Assembly (NCBI RefSeq): GCF_014050525.1 | Contig: NZ_JACGAG010000002.1 | Coordinates: 273,244 to 337,243, forward strand | DNA: 64,000 bases | Direction of reading: 5' to 3' | Source: Clostridium sp. cel8 | GTDB taxonomy: Bacteria > Bacillota > Clostridia > Clostridiales > Clostridiaceae | Part shown: in pieces, positions 27,917 through 37,953 of the stretch | Layout of the letters: each line of letters starts with the position of its first letter | How positions within the stretch are numbered: position 1 is the stretch's first letter | Made by a program: the position numbers and the translations under genes | Notes under the pieces: model-generated | What the model was told of the DNA's origin: nothing | Database searches by the model: none | Seen by the model: the letters and a program-made list of their open reading frames with translations, nothing else

Positions 27917-30900
27917 CTATCTAAACAAATTTATAATCTCCTGATCTGACAGTGATGTTATACCATGACTTCCAGACATTTCATCTCCAATAAGATTATC
28001 TATTAGTCTTTTCTTCTCTTCTTGAAGTTTTAAAATCTTTTCTTCAATTGTTCCCCTTGCTATGAGCTTTACTACCTCTACTACATTTTTCTGCCCTATC
28101 CTATGTGCCCTATCTGTAGCTTGTGCCTCTACTGCAGGGTTCCACCATGGATCAAAATGTACAACTATATCTGCAGAAGTTAAATTAAGCCCTGTACCAC
28201 CTGCTTTTAAACTTATCAAAAATACTTGAGCTATGCCTGAATTGAATTCATCTACCATTGTCATCCTATCTTTAGAATTAACTGAACCATCAAGATACAT
28301 ATACTTTATTTTTTTCAACGATATCTCTTTTCCTATATTTTTGAGCACAGACGTAAATTGTGAAAATATAAGTATCTTATGCCCCTCGGCTACAACTTGA
28401 TCTAAAAATTCTAAAAGTCCTTCTATTTTTGCACTACTTCCAGTGTAATCTTTCATCACTATAGATGGATCAAGGCAAAGCTGTCTAAGTTTTGTTATAT
28501 ATGAAAGTATTTCAATTTTACTATTTTTAAATTCATCATCTTCTACTTTGTGCTTTATTATATCTAAGGCATAATTTGCATATGATTTATAGACCTTCTT
28601 CTGTTTGTCACCCATTTCAACTAAGATTGTTCTCTCTATTTTATCAGGAAGTTCCTTTATAACATCTTTTTTTCTTCTTCTCAATATAAATGGTTTTGTA
28701 AGTCTATTGAGATCTTCAATTACTTCAGGTTCTTCTTTGAACCTTTTATAATATCTTACATTAAATCGTTTTTCATCATATAAATATCCTGGCATTATAA
28801 AATCAAATATAGACCAAAGTTCCATAACAGAATTTTCTACTGGAGTTCCAGTAAGGGCAAACCTTCTCCTTGCCTTTATATTCTTAACAGCCAAGGCATT
28901 TTGGGAATGAGGATTTTTTATGTACTGTGCTTCATCAATTAAACAGTAATCAAATTTCTTTGATTCATACATATCTATATCTCTTTTTAAAAGATTGTAT
29001 GTAGTTATAGAAACGTCCCATTCATATATATTTTCTATTAGCTCTTCCCTTACATTCTTGTTGCCTAAAATTGCCTTAACTTTAATATCTGGAGCAAACT
29101 TTTCAAATTCATTTATCCAATTGTAAACAAGTGAAGTAGGCACAACTATCAATGATTTGCTGTCCTTGTTTGAAAGAAGAAATGCAATTGCCTGAAGAGT
29201 CTTTCCAAGTCCCATTTCATCTCCAAGTATTCCTCCAAATCCAAGATAATCAAGTGTTTTAAACCAATTGTATCCAAATTTTTGATATTGTCTTAAATTA
29301 CCTTTAAGATTTTCAGGCTCTTTAAATTTAAGATTTTTTATATTTTTAATTTTATCTCTTATTTTTTTAAGCTCAGATTTGCCCTTTATATATCTTATTT
29401 TATTTTCTGCTATATATTCATCAATATAAATACTCTTGTTTTTATGTACTTGTATAGAATTATTATCTATATTGTCTTCTGATATTGAATCTATAAGTTT
29501 TAAGAACTTTCTAAGTTCAATCTCTTCTAAATCTATATACTGACCATCTTTAAGCTTATAGTATTTTAAGTTGTTTCTAAATGCCCTCAATATTTCAGCA
29601 ATTTCTTCTTTAGGTATATCTCCAAGTTTAAATTCAATTTCAAAATAATCATATTTACCACTTCTAATATTTGCACTTATATTTTTCGAGTTCAATGATT
29701 TTATACCTTTAAAATTCTCCGAATAGAATACTTCACCTACCTGTTGCAGTTTAGAGATTTCACTTTTAAAAAATCTAAATATATAGTCATCCCCCCATAT
29801 AAATAAAAATTCATTTTCCCGTCTTTCAAATCCTAAACTTCTAAGTAGAGTTAAAACTTCTGTTTCCTTCTTAGAATCCCTATATATAATCTTTTCATTG
29901 CAATCTTCAAATATATTGAATTCAAACTTTCCATACTTCACTTTAGTTGTAAGTACAACACTTTTTCCAGGCTTATCAAAATAAAATCTAATCTCACATT
30001 TTTCATCTACTACTTTACATTTTATTTCCTTTGACAATTTCACATTATAAGACAATAAATTAAGCTTTGGTACAAGCTCTCTAAGTATTGTAGTTTCCTT
30101 ATCAGCTGGAAGTAAGACTTTTTTTGACTTAGCAAAAACCTTAAGATATGGCTTTATATATTCACAGTATTCACTACTTGGCAAGTATATTGTAGTTCCA
30201 TAGAAAAAAACATTATCTCTTGAACTCAAGGATATGGGCATTCCTTCTGTAACTTGAAGTTCATAATTATTTTTAACCATTTCCATTTGAAACTGTAATG
30301 GAGGATTATCCTGAATCACTTCAGTTTCTACTGTCCTATATAAAAATCCTTCATCAAGATACACCCTATGATATTTTATGGTATAAAAAAACTCTCGTAC
30401 AAGATAATCTGGTATATGTATGTATTTACCTTCTATATTTGACTTTCTTATCTTGCTTCGATAAGTATAATTTCCCTCTATACTTCTCAAAGTTTGAATA
30501 AAATCCACAAGTCTTTTATCTTTTACATTTAATTTATTATATTTCATATTCAAAGTAAATCTTTTTCCATATGTTATAGCTATTTTACCTGTAAGTGCCA
30601 ATAAAAACTGATTTATATCTTTCAAAACATAGAGTTCATTTGACCTCATTGAGTTAAGTCCTATTTTAAATTGTGCAGAAATTCTGTTGTCCCATTGATT
30701 TTTAATAACATATACTTCAATTTTTATTTCTTTTTTCTCACTTTCATCACCTAAAAGCATTGAAAGTGTATCCCTTCCATAGATAGAATCAAGCGAACCT
30801 TCAAATCCTTCATCTTTGAAAGCATCATTTTTTATTAAATCATCTAAAGATTTATAAAATATAGCTAAAATATGCTTACAACAGTAATTTGTCTTTCTAA

Positions 30901-31156
30901 ATTCATTGTTTTCATAATCCATACAAGTACAGTAAGTTGAAATAACTTCCCTACTCTTTATATCTATCTCTATCTTTACATTGTATTCACTAAAAAGACT
31001 TTCTGAAATCACCTTTCCCTTTATACAAAGAAGTCTATCTTTATTCTCAATATCAACAGAAGACACTAAATCATTGTTTAAAACCCTCATACCTTTAACA
31101 TGATTTTTACCACTTGTCTGTTCATTGAAAATTTGCACAAGTTTATCTTTATCCAT
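27917..31156 (-). CDS. SWI2/SNF2-family helicase with SWIM zinc finger
   Basis: A 1079-residue protein. A SWIM zinc finger lies near the N-terminus (TYCTCMDYEN then NYCCKHILA), followed by a long bacterial SNF2-associated region. The Snf2 ATPase begins at about residue 625: GDEMGLGKTLQAIAFLLS (motif I), DEAQYIKNP (motif II), ALTGTPVENS (III), then FSQFTSVLKNIG and QATDRAHRIGQ (VI). This is the standard Gram-positive SNF2 helicase. Relatives act on DNA-protein complexes during transcription or repair; the exact role is not known. It is a single gene. Confidence 0.9.
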   Translation of the reverse strand: MDKDKLVQIFNEQTSGKNHVKGMRVLNNDLVSSVDIENKDRLLCIKGKVISESLFSEYNVKIEIDIKSREVISTYCTCMDYENNEFRKTNYCCKHILAIFYKSLDDLIKNDAFKDEGFEGSLDSIYGRDTLSMLLGDESEKKEIKIEVYVIKNQWDNRISAQFKIGLNSMRSNELYVLKDINQFLLALTGKIAITYGKRFTLNMKYNKLNVKDKRLVDFIQTLRSIEGNYTYRSKIRKSNIEGKYIHIPDYLVREFFYTIKYHRVYLDEGFLYRTVETEVIQDNPPLQFQMEMVKNNYELQVTEGMPISLSSRDNVFFYGTTIYLPSSEYCEYIKPYLKVFAKSKKVLLPADKETTILRELVPKLNLLSYNVKLSKEIKCKVVDEKCEIRFYFDKPGKSVVLTTKVKYGKFEFNIFEDCNEKIIYRDSKKETEVLTLLRSLGFERRENEFLFIWGDDYIFRFFKSEISKLQQVGEVFYSENFKGIKSLNSKNISANIRSGKYDYFEIEFKLGDIPKEEIAEILRAFRNNLKYYKLKDGQYIDLEEIELRKFLKLIDSISEDNIDNNSIQVHKNKSIYIDEYIAENKIRYIKGKSELKKIRDKIKNIKNLKFKEPENLKGNLRQYQKFGYNWFKTLDYLGFGGILGDEMGLGKTLQAIAFLLSNKDSKSLIVVPTSLVYNWINEFEKFAPDIKVKAILGNKNVREELIENIYEWDVSITTYNLLKRDIDMYESKKFDYCLIDEAQYIKNPHSQNALAVKNIKARRRFALTGTPVENSVMELWSIFDFIMPGYLYDEKRFNVRYYKRFKEEPEVIEDLNRLTKPFILRRRKKDVIKELPDKIERTILVEMGDKQKKVYKSYANYALDIIKHKVEDDEFKNSKIEILSYITKLRQLCLDPSIVMKDYTGSSAKIEGLLEFLDQVVAEGHKILIFSQFTSVLKNIGKEISLKKIKYMYLDGSVNSKDRMTMVDEFNSGIAQVFLISLKAGGTGLNLTSADIVVHFDPWWNPAVEAQATDRAHRIGQKNVVEVVKLIARGTIEEKILKLQEEKKRLIDNLIGDEMSGSHGITSLSDQEIINLFR

Positions 31157-31306
31157 AATACCACCTTAATTATTAAATAATATATGAAATCTAATTATAA
31201 CATAAATTGTGATTAAATGTTTAAATACAATCCACTATCAATATGTAACAGGTTACCATCTACAAGCATAGATTTATAATATAATCAATTATTTGGAGCA
31301 TTTATA

Positions 31307-31804
31307 ATGAATAAAGACAAATTACACTATTCAAGAAGTAAGGCTTTACACTATGCCTTAAAATACGCTATAACACCAAATCCTCTATACAGATATTTCT
31401 CAGTCCATGGAAAAGGTGGAGGAGATTGTACAAATTTCACATCTCAATGTCTAAAATCAGGTGGCGCACCTACTGTTTCATCTGGCAAAAATCAATGGTG
31501 GTATAAAGACAATAACTGTTCAATTTCATGGGCTGTAGCTAGTTCACTTTATTGGTATTTAAAAATTAATGCAAAAGATCATCTATACGGTATAAAGGGT
31601 TATGAAGTAAATTCGCCTGAATTGCTTGAGGTAGGTGATATTATATTTTACGAAAACATAAAAAGGAAAATACAACATTCTGCAATTGTAACTTTAATAC
31701 ATGGAAATTATCCATTTATATCTCAGCATACTCCCAATTTATTAAATATACCTTATGAGAAGGATTGGGCATATAAAGTTCATTTCATGAAAATATCACT
31801 ATAA
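31307..31804 (+). CDS. Putative amidase domain protein (Amidase_6 family)
   Basis: A 165-residue protein with the family pattern SKALHYALKYAITPNP, GGDCTNFTSQCLKSGG (Cys as probable nucleophile), NQWWY and a late HSAIVTLI (His). Members are thought to cleave peptide or cell-wall amide bonds with a Cys-His pair, as in NlpC/P60-like folds. Only the catalytic domain is present and there is no signal peptide, so cytoplasmic, spore or non-classical location is open. ATG 31307 follows TTGGAGC. Confidence 0.75.
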   Translation: MNKDKLHYSRSKALHYALKYAITPNPLYRYFSVHGKGGGDCTNFTSQCLKSGGAPTVSSGKNQWWYKDNNCSISWAVASSLYWYLKINAKDHLYGIKGYEVNSPELLEVGDIIFYENIKRKIQHSAIVTLIHGNYPFISQHTPNLLNIPYEKDWAYKVHFMKISL

Positions 31805-31874
31805 TATTAATAAACTATATTATTGTTATTATTATAATGTAAAGTTATAATTTATTAAGTAAGGATGTGATATT

Positions 31875-32915
31875 ATGAATTTAGATGAATTGTTAAAAAC
31901 TATTCCCAAAACGGACTTACACTGCCACTTAGACGGCAGTATACGTCCTGAAACAATGATAGATATTGCCCTAAAAGATAGCATATCTCTTCCCACATAT
32001 GAAATAGACAAATTTAACGATTATGTAAAAGTATATGGGAAGTGTCCTTCTTTAAAAGAATATCTTAATAAATTTGATATACCTATAAAGGTGATGCAAA
32101 GTTATAATAATATATACAGAGTTACTTACGAACTTTTAGAGGATGCTGCAAAACAAAATATACGCTATATTGAAATTCGCTTTGCTCCTTTTAATCACAT
32201 AGAAAATCTATGCCCAAAGGACGTAATAAATGCAGCTTTAGATGCCATGAAAGATGGCAATCGAGATTTTAAAATAATGTCAAATTTAATTTTATGTATA
32301 ATGCGCCATGAACTACCTGAAAATGGAGAAAAGTTAGTTAATATAGCTAAGGATTTTGCTGGTAGTGGAGTTGCAGCTATAGACCTTGCTGGTAACGAAG
32401 AGGACTTTCCTCCTGAACTACATAAAAAAGCTTTTGAAATGGCAGAATACTATGGTCTTCACCGTACAGTACATTCTGGAGAAACTGGTAATGCAGAAAA
32501 TATAACAAAATCAATAAATCTGCTTCATGCAGAAAGAATAGGACATGGCATATATGCATTTAAAGACAGTACTGTAATTAGTCTACTTAAGGGAACAAAA
32601 ACTCCACTTGAAATGTGCATTACAAGTAATGTAAATACATCAGCTGTTTCCTCTTACAAATCCCATCCAATAAAGTCATATTTAGAAAATAATATTAATG
32701 TAACTGTAAATACGGACAATACTACAGTTTCAAATACAGATATAATAAAGGAATTTAAATATCTTGTAAAGTACCAAAATTTCAGTTTAAAAGACATAGA
32801 GAAAGTCATAGAAAATGGTATATTAGCTTCATTTCTTGAAAAAGAAAAGAAAGAAAAATTACACTCTGAATTTCTAAAGTCAATAAAAAATATAAATCAG
32901 AATGAATTAATTTAA
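31875..32915 (+). CDS. add: Adenosine deaminase
   Basis: A 346-residue zinc hydrolase converting adenosine to inosine. It shows [14 protein letters not shown] (two Zn histidines), [20 protein letters not shown] and the final metal/substrate site [13 protein letters not shown]. Where the classical enzyme has NTDD this one has NTDN; the Zn-ligand Asp is kept and the next residue is changed. ATG 31875 follows AAGGATGTG. It is single and ends at a bidirectional terminator. Confidence 0.9.
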   Translation: MNLDELLKTIPKTDLHCHLDGSIRPETMIDIALKDSISLPTYEIDKFNDYVKVYGKCPSLKEYLNKFDIPIKVMQSYNNIYRVTYELLEDAAKQNIRYIEIRFAPFNHIENLCPKDVINAALDAMKDGNRDFKIMSNLILCIMRHELPENGEKLVNIAKDFAGSGVAAIDLAGNEEDFPPELHKKAFEMAEYYGLHRTVHSGETGNAENITKSINLLHAERIGHGIYAFKDSTVISLLKGTKTPLEMCITSNVNTSAVSSYKSHPIKSYLENNINVTVNTDNTTVSNTDIIKEFKYLVKYQNFSLKDIEKVIENGILASFLEKEKKEKLHSEFLKSIKNINQNELI

Positions 32916-32928
32916 ATAAGTTGTAAAA

Positions 32929-32962
32929 AATAAGAGAAGTGAAAATTTCTCCTTCTCTTATT
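32929..32962. terminator. Bidirectional terminator
   Basis: AATAAGAGAAG (32929-32939) pairs with CTTCTCTTATT (32952-32962), between the convergent adenosine deaminase and phosphohexomutase genes. Confidence 0.75.
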
Positions 32963-32986
32963 TATGTATATTTTTGCAAATTACAC

Positions 32987-34504
32987 TTATTTCATGCTAG
33001 AAAAATCCAGCTTGTCATATTTACCTAAAAATTCTACAAGTTTTGAAGCTATAAACTCTGTACCTCCCTGTTTGTCCGACTCTATGTTAAGAGGCATTAC
33101 AGCTTCATGAAGTGATAGTCTTAATAAAAACCATCCAAATCCATTTTTCCTATCACAATTTACCCTTAATCCTTCATAATTTTTAGGTTCAATTGTCCAA
33201 CCATCTACCCTATCTACAAACTGCTTCAAACCTTCTAATACATCGGCTCCATACTCTTTAAAGTTCTCGCAATTAATTTTTATTCTATATTCTACACTTT
33301 CAAGAGGAATCTCTAAATCCGATATGAGATCTGTAAGTGTTTTTCCTCCTTCATTTTTCAATCTAGCCATCTTTATAAGTATTTTAGATACTAAATAAGC
33401 TCCATCATCTAAAAAATAATTTTCTTTTAAAGCTGCATGTCCAGAAGTTTCAATAGCAAAGTAACATTCTTTTCCTTCTTTATTGAACCTTATAGCTTCA
33501 TTTATAACATTCCTATATCCTCTTTTAAATCTGTGGTGTACTCCACCATGTGACTCTATAAACTTCTTCAATCCACTACTTGTAACAGAATCTGTAACTA
33601 TTATAGAACCTGGATGCTCATCAAGTACAATTGCAGATGTAAGTGCAATAAGTGAATTTCTATTTATTTCTCCACCTTTTGCATCAACTACAGCTGCTCT
33701 ATCAACATCAGCATCAAAAATTATTCCAAGGTCTGCATTACTTTTAAGTACTGCTTCTTTTATTGAATCCATAGCCTCTTTCTTCTCAGGATTAGGTATG
33801 TGATTTGGAAATCTTCCATCTGGCTCAATAAATTGACTTCCTGAAGTATCTGCACCAAGTCTTTTTAAAACTTTATCTACAAAAAATCCACCAGCACCAT
33901 TACCTGCATCTACTACTACTTTAAAACCTGTAAGAGGCTTCATTTTATTATTTTTATCTGAAATTCCATCTATTATTTTATTTACTAAAAAATTACTATA
34001 ATCTTCCATGAGGTCTTTCTTTTCAACATTTCCCATAGCATCTTCTTTTGAAAATTCGCCTTTGTCTGCAATTTCAAGGAGCTTTTCTATATCGCTTCCT
34101 TCAAATCCACCTTCACATGTAAAAAATTTAAGACCATTATAATAATAAGGAAGATGACTTGCAGTTATTTCTACTGCACCATCTGCTTTATAATTTTCAA
34201 ATACAGTACTCATAAACATTGCAGGTGTAGAACAAAGACCGCAATCCATTACACTGCATCCTAACTTTTGCATTTCTTCAACAAAAATATTCTTTATCTT
34301 CTCACTTGTTATCCTTGAATCCATTCCAACGGATATTTTTAAATCTTTTAATTCCTTATTTTTCTTAGAAGACAGTAACATTGCAAATGATTTAGCTAGG
34401 ATAGGAAACATTTCATATCCAAGATTTACTTCTCTGTCATCGTTTTCCAACACTACTCCTCTTATATCTGTACCATTTTTTACATTTTGCCACTTTTTAT
34501 CCAT
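32987..34504 (-). CDS. Phosphomannomutase/phosphoglucomutase
   Basis: A 505-residue alpha-D-phosphohexomutase. It has the phosphoserine loop VEITASHLPYYYNG, the metal loop IFDADVDRAAVVD, the sugar loop ETSGHAALKENY and a C-terminal phosphate-binding region. The loop reads TASHLP rather than the common TASHNP. It interconverts hexose 6- and 1-phosphates for sugar-nucleotide supply. ATG 34504 is used because AGGAGG sits 10 bases upstream; the ATG at 34513 touches the site. Single gene. Confidence 0.85.
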   Translation of the reverse strand: MDKKWQNVKNGTDIRGVVLENDDREVNLGYEMFPILAKSFAMLLSSKKNKELKDLKISVGMDSRITSEKIKNIFVEEMQKLGCSVMDCGLCSTPAMFMSTVFENYKADGAVEITASHLPYYYNGLKFFTCEGGFEGSDIEKLLEIADKGEFSKEDAMGNVEKKDLMEDYSNFLVNKIIDGISDKNNKMKPLTGFKVVVDAGNGAGGFFVDKVLKRLGADTSGSQFIEPDGRFPNHIPNPEKKEAMDSIKEAVLKSNADLGIIFDADVDRAAVVDAKGGEINRNSLIALTSAIVLDEHPGSIIVTDSVTSSGLKKFIESHGGVHHRFKRGYRNVINEAIRFNKEGKECYFAIETSGHAALKENYFLDDGAYLVSKILIKMARLKNEGGKTLTDLISDLEIPLESVEYRIKINCENFKEYGADVLEGLKQFVDRVDGWTIEPKNYEGLRVNCDRKNGFGWFLLRLSLHEAVMPLNIESDKQGGTEFIASKLVEFLGKYDKLDFSSMK

Positions 34505-34596
34505 TATTATCATACCTCCTGATAATATAATAATTCATACTATTTTATTGTACTATATTATCTATAATCTATGATAATTTTTATTCGAATTTTTAC

Positions 34597-34635
34597 TAAA
34601 AAAATTGATGCCAATTAGATATACTAATTGACATC
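34597..34635 (-). terminator. Terminator of the cystine symporter gene
   Basis: Stem GATGCCAATTAG against CTAATTGACATC (34607-34635, one mismatch) followed on the minus strand by a run of seven T. Confidence 0.75.
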
Positions 34636-34647
34636 CACTTTATATCT

Positions 34648-35955
34648 TTATGAAAGTACTTTTTTCTTATCATACTTGGCATTAAATGCCTCTCTATCAA
34701 ATTCACCTTCAGAATTAGCAACTAAAACAGACACAACAGATGCTCCTGTAACATTTGTAAGTGTTCTTGCCATATCCATTATTGCATCTACTCCAAAAAT
34801 TATTCCGAGTCCTTCAATTGGAAGTCCAAGTGCTGTAAAAACAACTGTAGCCATTATAGATGCTGTTCCAGGTACTCCTGCAGTTCCTATAGATGCTATT
34901 GTAGTTACAACAATAAGCAAAATATAAGTTGAAAAGCTCATTGGTATATTAAAAATTCTAGCTACAAATATAGCTGCTATTGCAGGATATAATCCTCCAC
35001 ATCCATTCATCCCCATAGTTGCTCCTAAAGGTGCAGAAAAGCTAGCTATATTATCAGATATCTTTATATTTTCAGTAAGAGATTTTATAGTAACAGGAAG
35101 TGTGCCATAACTACTTCTTGTGGTGAATGCTACTACCTGTGCAGGATATATTCCCTTAAAAAATCTTATTGGATTTATTTTTGCAACAAAAGCTATAAGT
35201 CCACCATGAACAAAAACTACTTGTATTATGCAGGCTATATAAACTGCAATCACTACTTTTAAAAGTGGTATAAGAGTTGATGCTCCGTATTTTGCTGATG
35301 TTGAAGCAAGCAATGCAAGTACACCATATGGTGTAAGTTCAAGTACCATATCTGTAATTCTAAACATTATTACTTTAAAAGAATCAAAAAACTTTTTAAC
35401 TGGTTTTACAATTTCAGGATTCTTTTCACCTTCTAAAGTAATAGCTACTCCTATTAATATTGAAAATACAAGTACAGGAATTATCTTTGCTTCTGCCATT
35501 TCTGATATTACATTTTTAGGAACCATATCGAGAATTATATTCGAAAAATTAGGAATATTTCGTGCTTTATAGGAAGCATCTTTAGCAAATTGAATTCCAC
35601 TTCCAGGATCCATAACAACTGCAACAACAATTCCTATTACACAAGCTACTGCAGTAGTTCCAAGAAGCCAAGCAACTGTCTTTACACCTATATTTTTAAG
35701 TTTTCCTGGGCTTTCTATTGCAGTTATACTTGAAATAACTGTTGGAACTACAAGTGGTACAACAAGCATAACTATTAAATTTGCATATATTGTTCCAACT
35801 GGTGCTATATATCCTGCATCTTTTCCAAATACTACTCCTAATCCTACACCAAGAATCATTCCAAGTAAAACCCTAGTCCCAAACTTCACTTTTTTTCTCT
35901 TTAAGAGATATAACCCTATAAATAAAATAAATGATACAATTAAGCTTAAATACAT
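34648..35955 (-). CDS. tcyP: L-cystine:cation symporter of the DAACS family (TcyP-like)
   Basis: A 435-residue membrane protein of the dicarboxylate/amino acid:cation symporter family. It carries features I recognise from TcyP/YdjN cystine carriers: LTPYGVLALLAS, AFTTRSSYGTLPV, a gap-loop region ASFSAPLGATMGMNGCGGLYPA and AIMDMARTLTNVTGAS. Glutamate/dicarboxylate carriers of the family differ at the NGCGGLYPA segment. The T-box leader just upstream has acceptor-pairing bases compatible with tRNA-Cys, which supports cystine as the substrate. The start ATG follows GGAGGG. It lies downstream of the suf operon, a heavy consumer of cysteine sulfur. Confidence 0.75.
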   Translation of the reverse strand: MYLSLIVSFILFIGLYLLKRKKVKFGTRVLLGMILGVGLGVVFGKDAGYIAPVGTIYANLIVMLVVPLVVPTVISSITAIESPGKLKNIGVKTVAWLLGTTAVACVIGIVVAVVMDPGSGIQFAKDASYKARNIPNFSNIILDMVPKNVISEMAEAKIIPVLVFSILIGVAITLEGEKNPEIVKPVKKFFDSFKVIMFRITDMVLELTPYGVLALLASTSAKYGASTLIPLLKVVIAVYIACIIQVVFVHGGLIAFVAKINPIRFFKGIYPAQVVAFTTRSSYGTLPVTIKSLTENIKISDNIASFSAPLGATMGMNGCGGLYPAIAAIFVARIFNIPMSFSTYILLIVVTTIASIGTAGVPGTASIMATVVFTALGLPIEGLGIIFGVDAIMDMARTLTNVTGASVVSVLVANSEGEFDREAFNAKYDKKKVLS

Positions 35956-35988
35956 TTTAACCCTCCATAAAATAATTTTTTATAAAAT

Positions 35989-36250
35989 AAAAAAACCACA
36001 GCCTCAATAACTACAGAGGCGGCAGTTTCCGCGTTTCCACTCTGATTAGACAATAAAAATCATCTATCTCATTTCCTTCAGTACAATATCTATACCTAAT
36101 CTCTATAAAGGGAGATCCCTCTCTGCTTACTAATTTACACTTTCCACTTCGAGCTCCTAGGGGCACTTCAATTATACTTCTCAAATAAAGTTTTCTCAGC
36201 AAGTAAACTTCTCTCTGTTAAATGTCCGTATAATTTACTCTCCCTTATCA
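35989..36250 (-). promoter_or_regulatory. T-box leader upstream of tcyP (probably Cys)
   Basis: On the minus strand, stem I has the loop-E pair AGTA...GAA and an apical GCTGAGA region. An antiterminator at 36015-36043 is built as AGAG, 7-nt bulge TGGAAAC, GCGG, loop, CCGC, CTCT. The competing terminator ends in a T run at about 35989-35997. The bulge starts UGGA and so pairs best with tRNA ending UCCA (discriminator U, as in tRNA-Cys). The specifier is GUG by strict position after GAA, or UGC (36163-36165) one base later; the latter is Cys and fits the transporter. A 63-codon open frame across the leader is not a gene. Confidence 0.75.
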
Positions 36251-36287
36251 TCACATTAATATATACTATGTTTTAAAGTTATTTTTG

Positions 36288-36725
36288 TTACTTATTTCTC
36301 TTTTTTATTGCTTCCTCTAAAGTATGCCAAGCAAGAACTGCACACTTTACTCTTGCAGGCATCATTGATATATTCTTAAGTGCTATTGCATCTTCTAACT
36401 TTTCAAGCTCTTTCTCATCTGTAATATCTTTTTTTATCATTCCTATAAAAGTCTTTACATAATCTAATGCCTCATCAATTGTCTTTCCCTGTATAAGGTC
36501 TAACATCATAGATGTAGATGCCTGTGATATAGCACATCCACTTCCTTCGTATGCAGCATCTTCTATAACATCTCCATTAAACTTTAAAGACAATGTTATA
36601 TCATCTCCACAGCTTGGATTGTGTCCTCTCTCTTTTAAGTCTGCATCTTTTATTTCTCTTTTATTTGTAGTATCTTGATTGTGCTCAGTTATTATTTCTG
36701 AATATATAAGACTAAGATCGTCCAT
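36288..36725 (-). CDS. sufU: Fe-S assembly sulfur carrier SufU
   Basis: A 145-residue IscU-like protein with the SufU zinc/sulfur site: NPSCGDDITLSL, EGSGCAISQAS and a C-terminal VKCAVLAWHTLEEAI. The long insertion before the last Cys is typical of SufU rather than IscU. It accepts persulfide sulfur from SufS. Its start overlaps the sufS end by 14 bases. Last gene of sufCBDSU. Confidence 0.9.
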   Translation of the reverse strand: MDDLSLIYSEIITEHNQDTTNKREIKDADLKERGHNPSCGDDITLSLKFNGDVIEDAAYEGSGCAISQASTSMMLDLIQGKTIDEALDYVKTFIGMIKKDITDEKELEKLEDAIALKNISMMPARVKCAVLAWHTLEEAIKKRNK

Positions 36726-37953
36726 ATCCTAACCACTTCCTTACATTTTTTACTCCTTCTACAAATATGTCTATTTCCTCAGGAGTATTATAAAAATAGA
36801 AACTTGCTCTTGAAGATGCTTGAATTCCTAAATATTTCATAAGAGGCTGTGCACAGTGATGTCCTGACCTTACTGCAACACCATAGCTGTTTAATATAGT
36901 AGCTACATCATGAGGATGAACATCTTTTATATTAAAAGATATAATTCCACCTCTATCTTTTTCATCTTTTGATCCATATACAGTAACATAATCTATATCG
37001 GCTAGTTTTTCTAACGCATATTTCGTAAGTTTTTCTTCATAAGCTTCTATATTATCAAGTCCTATTGAATTTAAATAATCAATAGCAGCTCCAAGAGATA
37101 CTGCACCTTCTACATTTTGAGTTCCAGCTTCAAATTTAAATGGAAGTTCTGCAAAAGTGGCATCTTGCTCTGTAACGTATTCTATCATTTCTCCTCCTCT
37201 CAAAAATGGAGGCATCTCAAGTAAAAATTTCTCTTTTGCATAAAGCACTCCTATACCCATTGATGCAAGCATTTTATGCCCTGAAAATACAAAGAAATCT
37301 GCATCAATATCTCTTACATCAACTTTCATGTGTGGAACACTCTGGGCTCCATCTACTACAGCTACAGCGCCTTTTTCATGAGCATACTTTACAATATCTT
37401 TTACTGGGAATTTTGTTCCAAGTACATTTGACATCTGTGCAATAGCTACTAATTTAGTCTTATTAGTAATTTTATTTTTATATTCATCTTCTGTAATTCT
37501 ACCATCTTCATTGACATACATATATTTAAGCACTGCACCCTTAGCTTTTGCTACCATTTGCCATGGAAGTATATTGCTGTGGTGTTCTGAAATTGCTACT
37601 ACTATTTCATCATCTTTATTTATAAAGTTCATTCCATAGCTATATGCTATTAAATTAAGTGATTCTGTGGCATTCCTTGTAAAAACTATTTCACAAGCTT
37701 TCTCTGCACCTATAAATTTTCTTACTTTCTCTCGCGCACCTTCAAATGCCTCAGTAGATGTTACCCCTAGATGATGAGCTCCCCTATGAGGATTTCCATT
37801 TAAATTTTCATTATAATGCTGAACTGCCTTCATTACTGGAATAGGTTTTTGTGTTGTTGCACCGTTGTCAAAATAAACTAGGTCTTTTCCATCAACTTTT
37901 ATAGATAGTATTGGAAAATCCTTTCTTAGCTTTTGTACATCTAGGGTACTCAT
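36712..37953 (-). CDS. sufS: Cysteine desulfurase SufS
   Basis: A 413-residue PLP enzyme of group II: PLP lysine in FVFSGHKMLASMGIG, active cysteine in AVRSGHHCAQPLMKYLG near residue 365, and an N-terminus with LVYFDNGATTQKP. It removes sulfur from cysteine for the SufBCD scaffold. Its start overlaps the sufD stop by four bases. Confidence 0.92.
   Translation of the reverse strand: MSTLDVQKLRKDFPILSIKVDGKDLVYFDNGATTQKPIPVMKAVQHYNENLNGNPHRGAHHLGVTSTEAFEGAREKVRKFIGAEKACEIVFTRNATESLNLIAYSYGMNFINKDDEIVVAISEHHSNILPWQMVAKAKGAVLKYMYVNEDGRITEDEYKNKITNKTKLVAIAQMSNVLGTKFPVKDIVKYAHEKGAVAVVDGAQSVPHMKVDVRDIDADFFVFSGHKMLASMGIGVLYAKEKFLLEMPPFLRGGEMIEYVTEQDATFAELPFKFEAGTQNVEGAVSLGAAIDYLNSIGLDNIEAYEEKLTKYALEKLADIDYVTVYGSKDEKDRGGIISFNIKDVHPHDVATILNSYGVAVRSGHHCAQPLMKYLGIQASSRASFYFYNTPEEIDIFVEGVKNVRKWLGYGRS

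Noticed and set aside
36011..36202. A 63-codon open frame on the minus strand
   Set aside because: It covers the T-box leader (stem I, antiterminator) of tcyP, has no ribosome binding site and no protein-like motif.
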